NCBI RefSeq assembly: GCF_002878395.1
Contig: NW_025860786.1
Span: 383,429-447,428 of the forward strand
DNA: 64,000 nt
Source of the DNA: Capsicum annuum
Lineage: Eukaryota > Streptophyta > Magnoliopsida > Solanales > Solanaceae
Reading direction: 5' to 3'
The stretch's first letter is position 1; every line of letters begins with the position of its first letter. The notes below the pieces were generated by a model, which did no database searches, was not told the DNA's origin, and saw only the letters and a program-made list of their open reading frames with translations. The translations under genes and the position numbers were made by a program. Positions 35,937 through 47,074 of this stretch are shown here, in pieces.

Positions 35937-37327
35937 TGTTAATGAGATATGATTTTACCATACATTTGCACTCATTCTTCATGCACATTACCATATTTTG
36001 AATGAATAAATAAGACATAATTATGATTAAATACACTAATATCCATGCTTTGCATGCATAGAGTCGAAGGGATGAAAGAAAGATAAAAATGGAAGCAAAA
36101 AAGTGCAGCTGAAGACCTAGACCACATCAGCCTCAGTTACCATAACTGGGGTCCTCAATCAATGATCGTGGTCAGTCAAGAAAGTCAACACAATGTGATC
36201 ATGACACATAATCATTGTTGCGTACATACTTGCACTATGACAGTTCAGTGGGAGTATGCTTAGGAGAAAATTTTTAAAAGCACATAGATGAGTCCCAAAT
36301 CATATTAAAGAAAAACCGTTTTCTTCTTTGGGTGTTGCTAACCTCATAACTAATTTGATTTAGGAAGAAGAAACCATAATTGCGAAAGTGTGTAACTACT
36401 CTTGGAGGCTTAACTTCTAAGTGATTTTATGAAGAATGAATGTTTTTGATAATCTTCATGGTGTATTTCTCTTTAATTTCTTCATGAGTAGCTAAGTAAT
36501 TTAGTCTTGGAATTATGTTGAACTAAAGTGTAATTGAATGTAGGTGTTCTTGTGTTTGCATGATTTTTAGTTGTTTAGTATGGATTCCACCATTACTTGA
36601 GCTTTTTATCTTGAATTTGATGGGTGAAAACCCCAAATCTTTAAATGGGTTTGATGGGTAAAAATCATAAACTATAGAAACCCTTTGTCATCCTTGAAAG
36701 AGGGACTAAGGTGAACTTAAGGTAACCCCTAACATCCTTGAAAGAGGGTTATAGGGGAATAAAATATTGGTTTTTAACTAAGTCTATGGTTTACTACTAT
36801 TTGCAATCTTCAAAATAAGTGTGATGGGACTATAATACATCTCAAGAGCACTATACTAGAAATATGGATGCTTGATTGAGGTGTTGGGTGATTACGAATT
36901 GCACACTTGTTAGGTGCTCGAAAGATCCAATAGGTGAAATTGTTGTACTTTTATTGAAAGATTGACTACAATGACTTTCCATCTTGTGTATCCTTTGATC
37001 ACTAACTAAAATTCCTGCCAAACCATCATTTACCCACATACTTTACTTTTTGGTAGACATGATCCCAAGACCCTCTCTATTAATAATCTTAAAATCAAAA
37101 GTGTTATATCTGTGCTTTATTAGATGAAAAACCATCTCAAAAACGTCCCACTCTTATATTTTACATTTATTATTTATTATAACTCTGGGTAAACTTGTAG
37201 TAATTATGACACCTATAAGATTTAAAGCCTACAATTCGCTCCTTATGGATTTGAGCCTAACTCTAGTTGGGTTGTTTGACAATGACTACCTCACCTCTAA
37301 ATCATGGAATTGAGTTGAGTGTTATTA
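35937..37327 (+). repeat. E7 3' LTR
   Basis: About 1.39 kb, TGTTAATGAG...GTTATTA, partner of 29391-30699. It contains the extra block 36143-36243 with GATCGTGGTC and TGTGATCATG words. Near 37228-37290 it keeps the worn 'ctccttatggatttgagcc' that corresponds to TCCCTGTGGGATTCGACC in this LTR group. Confidence 0.85.
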
Positions 37328-39023
37328 GGAATCTTATTATTGTCCTATAATATTTGATACTTTTGATTTTTTTTTATTCTTTTACTATTCTCATTTGGGT
37401 CTATAATTGTTTTGGATGCTCTTCACTTCATTAGTGCATCATTTTCTGATTTTGATAGAGTGTGTATGATATTTTGCATTTGTTTTCTTATTTTGTAGTT
37501 CCTTAGTTGTTAGTTATGTGTTTTCTCTTCAATAAGGTTCATTTTTGTATGATTATAAAGACGTGTGTTAGTAGTAGATCACTTCGACTCAAAGAGTACT
37601 ATTGTGGAGATTTGTACATACATACAACTTGAATTAGGTAAATTAGTTATGAATTGACCCACCTTTTTAAGAAAGTGCCTATCTTTTAAATTTTGTTTTG
37701 TTTAGATGAAGTAGCTAGATAATCCTTATTGTGAATATGTGCATCTTTTGTTGGCAATTTGAGTGCCTCCCTTTATATGTGAAATAAATTAGACATGTCA
37801 ATTAGGGTATTAAAAGTTTTGTATTGAGTATGTAGTTGGGTGCCATGTGTGGTAAGGCTTTGATTTGATCTAGTGTCATGGGTCCATCTAGTACTTGCCT
37901 TGTTGGTTCATAGCTATGGATAGGGCATGGTGATATTGGATAAATGACCTTATACCATCAATCGAGAGTGAAATTTTGAAATTTCCTTTGTAACCTCCCC
38001 ATTGTGAGTTAAGTGACCTAGCTTTACCTAAATTGTGCCTTGAAGCTATTTTCTTTGACAGCCATGTTACAAGCCATTATCCATTTTCTAATGATACCCT
38101 CTCTTGAACCAAAACCATATTGAAGGACATAAGTGAGGCCTTAAACCAACTTAGGTGAAGAGCCTAGGTTAGGGTGGAGTAATTATCTCGTAGGATATGT
38201 AATTTGGATTTTAAATATTTTTGGTTTGTTTAGGGTGGGATTTTTAATTGGGAGCGTAAATATTTCGGGTCCATTTATGTCCATCAATTTTACAACCTAC
38301 ACATTGTGAATATATAAAAAATATGTCAATTAAATGAAAAAGAAATGAGATTGTTGAATAATGTAAATAAATAAGTTTTTTTTCATTGAATATGATGAAA
38401 GAAGGAAGTTCTCAAGTACGTAAGAAAAAAAAATTTCATAAATAGGACCAAAACATGTCAATTTGGGTGAGTATTGAGAAAGAGTTAAGTTAAAACCACA
38501 TGCAGTGTTTCAAGAAGGTAGAGTCGCTAGAACCAAATTCTAGCCTACCTTTGCCATTGCCTATATTACAAGATAACAAAATACCTTTGTGAACTCTAAC
38601 GTAGAATGCTTAAATATGGTGAGAAGGAAAACATGGGCAAGCCTATGGTTTGGTATTCATGCACATGACCTCTTTAAAAGCGTGAGTGATTCTTGTTAGT
38701 CCCTTGTTTATTTTATAGATGGCATCTAAGAGAAAGAATATTCTTTATTTTATGGTACTTAATTACATCAATCGAGAATATTTACTCACCCTGGTTCACA
38801 TTTATGAGCATATGCTTGGTTTGATAACGGATAGTCAATATTTAGGTCTTGGGGTTCATAGTTTGAGTGTTTGATCATGGATACTTGTGCTAATGGTTTT
38901 CAAAATCACAAGGGCAAATTAATTATCACAATGATATATACGTTTGAGCTCCCAAGTAAAATAATTTGTTGTCATTTTATTTTGTTGTGTGTGAATTGAG
39001 TTTCTCGAGGACAAAAAAATACT
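37328..39023 (+). other. E5 3' untranslated region (after E7)
   Basis: Resumes E5 after E7. Non-coding, similar in style to the E7 3' UTR. It ends with 'ttctcgaggacaaa' near 39003, the usual sequence before the polypurine tract in this group. Confidence 0.5.
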
Positions 39024-39034
39024 TAAGTTGGAAG
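39024..39034 (+). other. E5 polypurine tract
   Basis: AAGTTGGAAG directly before TGTTGATGAG at 39035. Confidence 0.7.
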
Positions 39035-39551
39035 TGTTGATGAGATGACATTTTATGACTCATTCAACCTAATTTTGGTAAGAAATTAATGTCCTTAAAG
39101 CCATTTTGGGCAATATCTAATGTTAGTTTGTTTGATTTTTAGGGTTGAAGCCAAAAGATCACCCAAAGAACAAAACAAGGATAAAGGAAGCCAAAAAGAT
39201 GGATAAAAAGGCAAAGGATGAGAGCTCCCATCGCCATTGCAGTTTTGCCAAAGCCACCGACATTTTGCCAAAGTACTCTCTACGACACCATAGTGAACAA
39301 AACTAAAGAGTCGTGTACTTTGATGTTTGGAAAGACATAATATGAGTTTGATACATTACCAAAGATTTTTTCTATGAAACACTTCTATCTCTAAGCATAA
39401 TAGATTCCATAGAAAAGGCCCAAGAATTGGAGTGAAGTTTTACGATCAACACCAGTTCGGTGCATTATTGAAGAGTTTGGCAAGCCTAATTCAGATCATC
39501 AAGTTTTCACTATGGAAATATTGTTATTATTTTGATTGAATTTCAAAGTCA

Positions 39552-39559
39552 TATAAATA
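39552..39559 (+). promoter_or_regulatory. TATA box in E5 LTR
   Basis: TATAAATA in the sense of the element, about 515 bases into the LTR. Confidence 0.5.
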
Positions 39560-39869
39560 GAACTATTTTGACTTCACTCCCAATTTTTTTGCCTATTTTG
39601 ACATTTACAAGTTGTAATCAAATTTCATAAGCTTAGGATTAGCTATTTGGGTAAGTATCTAAAACTACAATTAATATTTCTTTATGGGTATTCAATACAG
39701 TGGTAGAATAAAATGATCCTATAAAAAATGATCATACAGGTATATCTTCTTCATCTTAAGTTAGGCTTAGCCAATTCCCCAAACATAGGGGTATGTTATG
39801 ATTAGATTGTACCTAAGTGTATCGGTAGTACTTTTTTCTTTCATAATTGATTAATTATTATTCCTTTAG

Positions 39870-40315
39870 TTAATATTCCATGTTTCAATTAATGATTGGA
39901 GGTTGCAAATTCTAAATTGTCTTAGATCTCTTATCCTACTTAAGAAAGGGGATAAGGGTGAGGAGTATTATCTACCAGTGACTTGATTTAAATTTTTTAA
40001 TAGTAGATACTAGAAATAATAGTACTAAATTGAGGATTCAGATGGGTTATGATATCACACAATGAAGTTTGAGAAAGTCCCCATGTGATACGTTAATATT
40101 CCATGTTTCAATTATTGATTAGAGATTACAAATTCTAAATTGTCTTAGATCTCTTATCCTAGTTGAGATAGGGGATAAGGGTGAGGAGTATTATCTACCA
40201 ATGACTTGATTTAAATTATTTAATAGTAGATACTAGAAGTAAGAGTACTAAATTGAGGATTTTGATGGGTTATGATATAACACAATGAAGTTTGAGAAAG
40301 TCCCAATATGATACA
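39870..40315. repeat. 223-bp tandem duplication in the E5 LTR
   Basis: The word 'ttaatattccatgtttcaat' starts at 39870 and again at 40093. Both copies run through 'ggggataagggtgaggag', 'tagtagatactagaa' and 'gtttgagaaagtccc', with scattered mismatches. Confidence 0.9.
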
Positions 40316-40690
40316 AACAGACATTAATACCTATCATCTAGCCTACGCAACTCTAATCGAATTAACAAAATTCTACTTACTCATGCATGATCGTGCACCC
40401 ATGATAATGCACCATTAAGTTATTTTTAATTTTGATTTCAACTTGATATTATTATCTAGTGCAAATCAATTATATTAATTGATAACAACATTCAAAAGTG
40501 TTAAAAATCATTTTAAACAACCCCTCCCCCTATTTTATTTTATTATGCTTAATTCATAGAAAGAATTTAGTAATTTCTAACACTTGAAGGTGAAAATAAA
40601 CTCCATAGGGGATCAACCATAAATTCATAGTTGGGTAAATTTATTGACAATGATCACATATGTATTTTAGGTGTAATTAAGTGTTTTAAT

Positions 40691-42161
40691 AACCATAAAT
40701 CCTATGCTGACACATAGTTACAAGATTAGAGCTCTGTAAACACGTATTCTCTTAGTTCTAAATATTCCTCCCAAAGTCAATTCTATAATCATAAGCTCAT
40801 AAAAGGCATATATTCCTATTTATCTACAATTAAAGTATCAAACTCAACAAAAAATTTTCTTTTAGGGACTATACTAAAGATTAGTCCTATGATGAGTTTA
40901 TATTAATTCTTTGAACTTTATGATGTCTATTTCTTTTTAAAATAGGCAATGAAATAATATTCAAGGGAATAACATGAAAAGTATATCTAAATTTGAAATG
41001 AACCTAGATGTAAAACTTCTAAATTCATAAACTCTTCAAACATGTACGAAAATATCAATAGGTAAAAAATATTTCAATTTTCATACAATGCTATAGCTAT
41101 TCAAGATTAAACATCAATAAAATCAACCCATTTGTAAAATTATAAAAATTATGTACATGTTTTTAAAAACCCTAACTTAAACTTATAATGAAGATACTTT
41201 GAAACTGATGGCATTATGATGAAAAGAATTCATCAACAAAAACATACGAATTTGAGAAGGATTGAAATCCTTGAAGAAGAGCTTGGATTAAAAATCATTT
41301 AGCTTAACCTTGGAGATAATTCTTTCTGTGTTCTTAAATATGGAGTGGTTGATAATAAGGAATAATCTGATTTCTAGAAGGTCAGGATGAATTTAACGTT
41401 CTAATTAGGTTGTGAGAGGTAAATGAGGGTAAACAGACCAAAACTCCCCTAATTTAAATAGAGGAATAGAGTTTCACACCTGGGAGATATCGAGCATTTT
41501 ATGCCTCTAATTATGAAGGAGAGGTTGTTGCACCATCCCTCCTAGTGTGGAGGCTAACAAGTAGCTCTTGTCAATGCGCATTGTTGTGTGGGGCCTAATA
41601 TGAGGACCCTTTCGTGCGACATACAACCATTTTTAGTCCAAAATAGACTTCAAAGTACAAAACTACAACCCAAACTATTTATAACCTTTCTAAGGGTCAT
41701 ATAACTTAAAATTAATATATTTGTACTCATGGAAAACTACTATGATCATATGGAACTTTGGGGATGTTAGATCTTCTTTTTAAGTTTCTAAGATAACTAG
41801 TTGGTTTATCAGCAGTCTTCCAAGATCTCTTCTTTCCTTTAATTTTATTTAATGGCTTGTCAACAATCTTCTTAGATTTTTTCTATCTTATTATTTTAAT
41901 CAATTTTCCTCTTATTAGATGTTTTAGTGATTTAGAAAGTTCTATTCAAATTCATAGAGAATTGAACTAGTGTCTCTTGGTTTGGAGAATATTTGTATTA
42001 TTTTTTTTAGATTATATGAAAAAGATAATTTATGAATAATATTATTTTAAATTATTAATTTCACACATTAATTTTTCCCCATATGATTGGTTGTTTGGGG
42101 TTGACTTATTTATTAGTGAAATAGATCAATGTCATCAATTTCACAATTTTAGGCTATGACA
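40691..42161. repeat. LTR-like non-coding sequence (E8), ends at 42161
   Basis: No coding frame. The right end ATGACA at 42161 is followed by a primer-site-like sequence with the same three-base gap (agt) seen in E1, so at least the 3' end of an LTR is here. Whether the whole stretch is one LTR is unclear. Around 41460-41760 the text (for example 'ctaagggtcatataactt') looks like an LTR edge in the opposite direction, so two fragments may be joined. Confidence 0.35.
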
Positions 42162-42164
42162 AGT

Positions 42165-42176
42165 TGGTATCAAAGC
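42165..42176 (+). other. E8 primer-binding site (tRNA-iMet type)
   Basis: TGGTATCAAAGC, one base from TGGTATCAGAGC. Five bases later the LTR of E9 begins, so E9 appears to have inserted into the E8 leader. Confidence 0.55.
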
Positions 42177-44952
42177 ACTAGTGTAATGACCCTTCAAGTC
42201 ATTTTCTTAATTTATATGTATTTTTGGTATTTTGATCATTCTCATAGTACCTACAGGTCATTTATGACTTGCCAAAACTGTCATTTTAATTATCAGACAT
42301 TACATTTGAATTTTAGTCTTATTTCCCTATTTTAGAGCTTTCAGTATTAAAGATTTGGTCTCAGGATAGAAATCCTACTAGATGACCACAGATAAGAATT
42401 TTAATTGTTCTATCAGCTCTGAAACGTTGATTTTCTGATAGGGGGACCCTTGGTTTAGGTCTAAAAACTTTCAATCTTATTTTAGGCTATTGGGCAAATT
42501 ATGTGAAAATGGAACTATAGGTGTAGGCCCCAAACTAAGTCAAAATCATCACAAATGAAAGTTTCATAGTTATATTGAGTTTGGAATGTCGTATTTGGTA
42601 TGGTAGCATAATTTTCTTATGCGCATGGGGTTTCAAATGAATCTCAAGAATTTGACTAAAGTACATTCTGGACTTAGTAAAATTTGGTGTATCAGGTTGC
42701 TGATACGACCTCTTAAGTGATCATATGACCTCTTAAGCGGTCAACACATATGTGTCATGGTATCTCTTATGTGAATTGACCACTTGGTTAATAGACTTTT
42801 AAGAAAGATTGATTATGCTTAAGCTGGCATTGCATAAGCGACCTTCGAGTCATTGAAGCAATACCTGGACAAGGTTCGAGATGGCTTAAATGATCATGTA
42901 GCCGCTTTAGTGGATGTAACTTAAGGGACAGAGTGATCGCTTAAGCGGTACCCTGTGGATTTAAAATCCTTTTTTCTCACTCGATTATCTACTATTTCTT
43001 GCACTATTTTTATGCCATGTTGAGAGTTTATAGATAGGAAAAAGTGGGAAATCATCCATATAAGTTTACGTAAGCTAACCTAACTCTTTTTGGTCATTTT
43101 CTATTAATTATTCCTTTGATATCCATCCTAAGTCTTGGTATGATTATTATAAATTATATCCCGAATCCCTAAACTTTAAGGGTTTATTTGAGACCCGAAT
43201 TATGTTGCGGTTTTACTTAAATTTTGAGCATGCATTCCTTATACTTCAAGGGACGTTGTGATGGATTCAATTTTTTATTTTGTTTTTGGGCCTTGTAGGC
43301 CTGTTCGTGACTCAAAATTTTATCGGACTCATAATATATAAATATCGATCTCATTATAGTTTTAACGACATATGGATTACAATTTTGATATCACGATGGA
43401 ATTTTGGCATTGTGGAGTGAAGAAAGATAATTAATGGATAATTCAAGGGTTATAGTTCAGCATCGAGGTAGGCTTCCATCTACTCTTCTTCTTGAGATGA
43501 TATTTAATATATGTTGCATCTTATATAGGGATGTTAAGGTGTGATTGTGGGTATAACATCATGAATTAACCTAATTTATGAGTTTGGATGCTAGAAGGTT
43601 AATTGACCTTTAAGGGGAAATACTTATTATGATTCTAGAATCTTATTACCTTAGATTGCTACAATGTTATACATAGTTGAGACTAATGAACCTTTAGTAT
43701 GATGATTAGTACATTACTTGGTGGAGCGTGATGGTTTTCTAAATTATGATATGGTTATGTTGGATATGCATTATTGGTCCTAAGGCTATGATAATTAGGT
43801 TACTTGGATTCTATGAAATATTTTATCTTTGTAAAGGACTTGGACGTAGTTTGTCAATGTTATGATGCTTATGATCACATTTTTTGTATACTACTGATGG
43901 CATGCATAGATTCAATATATTCATGCTTAATGAAATGGTAAATGGTACAATTCCTACTAAAAATATGGTTTGATTACATTTTTTACTAAAATTGGATTTA
44001 TTCTTACTTTTTAATTTTAAAATAAATTTCTTCGTAACAGGAATCATACCATCTTTAATGAATAACTTATGAGTATTTAAGACTAATAATGTTCTTTTAG
44101 AGATTTGATCTAGATAGGCTTTGGTCCACAGTTTTACTACTACTATTTACCTTGATAAAAAAAATTCCAACCTTTTTCTACACCTTTATTATGATTTAGT
44201 CTTGAAGTTTACCCCGAGCAATAGATTTAAGGGCTTACACTATTTTAGCCTTAATTTTATCTCAAGTATTTTATATGTATATGTATATATATATATATTT
44301 ATCTTTGGAACTAGACAAAGTGGATTGATGATGATGATCGTTATTGGAAATCCTAGATCAAGGCTAGGTCGGTCCATAAAGGTAATCTCAAACCCTGTAG
44401 AGGCTCTTTCATCCATGAGCCATTGTGTTGGAGAAGAGGGGTTGTTGTAGGTCCTGCCTTTGTGAGTCATCCATTTTGAGGAGGTATATATACTAGGTTA
44501 CATTATGTTACTTGGATCAGTTATGGTATTATGGATTCTCTTTGCATTCATCAGTGCATATACATTCCCTATTACAAGTATATGCCTAATCTATCAGCCT
44601 TATGAGAGGCTGCATAGTTATAGGTGATGACTATTTCTTACAGTATGTTACGAGTGCTAATTGTACCTTTTCGGTTATGATTCCTGGTCTATCTATTGTT
44701 TGTTGGGGCTAGCTAGTTACTTTATGTTATAATAATTATTATGATTAGCTTAGGAAAGGTTGGTTATTAGACCAGTATAGATATTCAAGGTATCATTTTG
44801 ATTCCTTTATCTTTCCAGTATTTTATTATTCATGATCATTCCATGGTTGGTATTATGGTTTTGGGCCCTAATTATGTTAGCACTAGTTTCTACTTTGATT
44901 AAGTGGCCTTGAGATATTAGTGTGACTACATAGTTTGTACCTTTGGGTTAGC

Positions 44953-44955
<3 letters not shown>

Positions 44956-45010
<55 letters not shown>
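44956..45010. repeat. (AT)n microsatellite
   Basis: 55 bases of perfect alternating TA inside the E9 LTR. It creates a spurious Tyr-Ile open frame. Confidence 0.95.
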
Positions 45011-45012
<2 letters not shown>

Positions 45013-45192
45013 ATGTGTAGTTATGATATTACTGTATGTCCTTTCCTCCCTTCATTTATTCATATTGAATATCTAATCCTTGGCCTTGTTTATATACACA
45101 CATGCATATATATATATATCCTTCCTCTGTTAATTTTCGTATATTACGCAGTGATATACGATAAGGTATTTAGGTTCTTTAGTATAGCTAAA

Positions 45193-45470
45193 ATAGGATA
45201 GATTATCCCTATTGTCGCCGCAGCTTTACTACGTAGTTTACTGGATATTTTAGTGTAGTTGGATAGGATATTTTATCCTTATTGTCTCCTTGCTTTAATG
45301 TGTAGTTTTCTGGATATTTGGGTATAGTTGGATAGGATAGTTTATCCATATTGTCTCCTTAGCTTTTATGATGTAGTTTGTTGGATATTTGGGTGTAGTT
45401 TAATAGGATATCTTATCCCTATTATCTGCTAAGCTTTATAATGTAGTTTTTTGGGATATTTTGTTTATAT
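45193..45470. repeat. 70-bp tandem array in the E9 LTR
   Basis: Four units. The word ATAGGATA starts at 45193, 45263, 45332 and 45403 (steps 70, 69, 71). Each unit continues 'ttatcc-tattgtc...gtagtt...ggatatt'. GGATA and TATCC in each unit can pair as a small hairpin. Confidence 0.85.
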
Positions 45471-45940
45471 TCTTTCTTGTATACTATTTATATTTTCATT
45501 ATATTTGGAGCTCAATTGGCAGTTTCCAACTGAGTATCACACGTTTGGTACTTATACTACACTTCTGCAGCCTGCAGATCATAGTATGGGTTTATGATGT
45601 TGTTGTGTGTGTCATGTTGAGTAGCTATGGTTTGAAGACAAAGGGTGAGCTTCTGCCATTTGGAGTATTATTTTTGTTCGTATTATGTACTAGACTAATC
45701 TCTATGTTTTGTTAATATATTCTTTCAGTACTTCATTTTGAAATGCTATTACATTAGAAGCTCTTGTACTGATTTCGCCAGGTTTTATGAATATCTTATG
45801 TATTTTGGACTTTTTACTATATTTTTTCTGCATTCTTCCTTTATTTTTTTTTATAGTCCTTTACTAGAAGTTTCAGACTATGGGTTGGCTTACCTATTGG
45901 TGGGTTATACGAGGTTATATCATGAATTTGGTCTCGCAAA

Positions 45941-46539
45941 TACAAGTAGTGTCTAGTAGAAACCTGCAGATTGATGTAGAACATACATTACTTATATTTG
46001 AGATGCTATATGACTTTTGTAAAATTTTATTGATTTTTTATCATGCTTAATTAATTCCATCGGTGTCTAGGATTATCTATTTTATTTAATTTTTAATTGT
46101 AAGGACGTGTGCTACAATGAATAGAGATCTTAGGACTATTCTATTATGCGTACCTACTACTCATGCTATGGCACACTAATAAATACAGGTTGTGGTAAGG
46201 GCCAAAGTTGAGTCGTATAATTAGATAGAATGAAAGACCAAGAAGTTTCTCATATCCTAGCTAGAGTAGATTACTCTAAGGTAGAATATATGTTAGAGAG
46301 AGTGATCACATTCCAGTAGAGAATATGCACCCAACTCAGGCTAATTTGTGTTTAATCCTATGCTTTAGGACACAGTATTCTATGTCCATGGGTTACTTGA
46401 AGGTATCTCTCTGATTGGTGGATTACTAGGTACTTTAGATGGTTGTTACACTAAGATAGAATGGTAGACTCCTAATTAGCAACTGACCTTAGATTTTTAG
46501 GGTTCATGAGCATAGCTAACCAATCATAATAACAACCTC
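45941..46539 (+). other. E9 leader
   Basis: Non-coding sequence between the LTR and the gag remnant. The primer-binding site expected just after 45940 is not recognisable. Confidence 0.35.
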
Positions 46540-47074
46540 TTGACTTTGGTGGTATTCCCTTTAATGGTGTTGGCTCACCAATTGGGCTAGACCCATTATT
46601 ATTTATAAAGAGGATAAGAGGTTTGATCATTTCAAGAAGGTGGATCCATCTTACTTATAGGGGGTAATAATACAATGCTTATGCGTTACTTGTGAGTTAC
46701 CATGACATGTTTCAGAATATAGGCTTGGTAGATTCTCACAAGTTGATTACACTACTTTTTAGAAGCATGACCTATCAACCTAGTTGTGGCAGTCTTATTT
46801 TGATTTTGGACTTACAGGTCTTATCCTATGAATTAGTAGTAGTTTTCTCTAGGTTTTGGGGAGCAATTTGTTCCTCCTAAATTACATGTAAAATGGGGGA
46901 AATAACTAATTTAAGTATTTTACTTAGGATGCTATCTCAGTGATTAAATATAAAAACAATATTTCATGCCCTATCTCATCATAATTTGATGATTTTGCCA
47001 GATAAGACCAAGAGGATTCATCATTTTATAAGGAGTTTGACCATTATATTTATGTAATATTTATTCAGACAACT
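46540..47074 (+). pseudogene. E9 gag fragment (chromovirus), broken
   Basis: Gag core pieces in shifted frames: LDFGGIPF near 46545, a YHDMFQNIGLVDSHKLIT stretch near 46697-46750, then SYELVVVFSRF and an ERFVPP-like part to 46890, and HNLMILPDKTKRI(H)HFI...LTI near 46975-47050, which corresponds to the MILPTEAERV-type gag end. No stop-free domain remains. The fragment ends at 47074, where the minus-strand gag of E10 starts. Confidence 0.6.

Larger units (their letters stand above)
29391..37327 (+). mobile_element. E7: Athila-like retrotransposon without RT or integrase
   Basis: 7.9 kb bounded by two alignable LTRs (29391-30699 and 35937-37327), with a worn tRNA-Asp primer site, gag and protease remnants, the post-pol stem-loop block, an ORF3, a long 3' UTR and a polypurine tract. 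No RT, RNase H or integrase sequence is readable between protease (end about 31705) and the stem-loop block (31838). That leaves room for only about 130 bases, so pol is absent rather than worn. The element lies between ORF3 and the 3' UTR of E5. No clear target duplication (ataga versus ggaat). Confidence 0.8.
39035..40690 (+). repeat. E5 3' LTR (right edge approximate)
   Basis: Begins TGTTGATGAGATG after a polypurine tract. It ends near 40690 after the worn motif 'ctccataggggatcaacc' (40600) and 'ttgggtaaatttattgacaa' typical of Athila-like LTR 3' ends. About 1.65 kb. It carries a TATA box, a cluster of GCCAAAG/TTTGGC words (39215-39490) and a 223-bp tandem duplication. The 5' partner LTR is not in this window. 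Confidence 0.7.
42182..45940 (+). repeat. E9 5' LTR (long chromovirus LTR, right edge approximate)
   Basis: Begins TGTAATGACCC and ends near GGTCTCGCAA (45940), after the words 'cctattggtgggttatacga' that I associate with the 3' end of this LTR type. At about 3.76 kb it is unusually long. It includes words such as 'cctcttaagcggtca' (42729), an (AT)n run and a 70-bp tandem array. It is followed at 46540 by gag of the same strand, which supports the 5' LTR assignment. The partner LTR is not seen. Confidence 0.5.

Noticed and set aside
43823..44470. Several 74-109 codon frames on both strands as host genes
   Set aside because: Inside the E9 LTR, overlapping each other on opposite strands, no motif recognised.
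44935..45201. Open frame of 88 codons with a long Tyr-Ile repeat
   Set aside because: It is the translation of an (AT)n microsatellite in an LTR.
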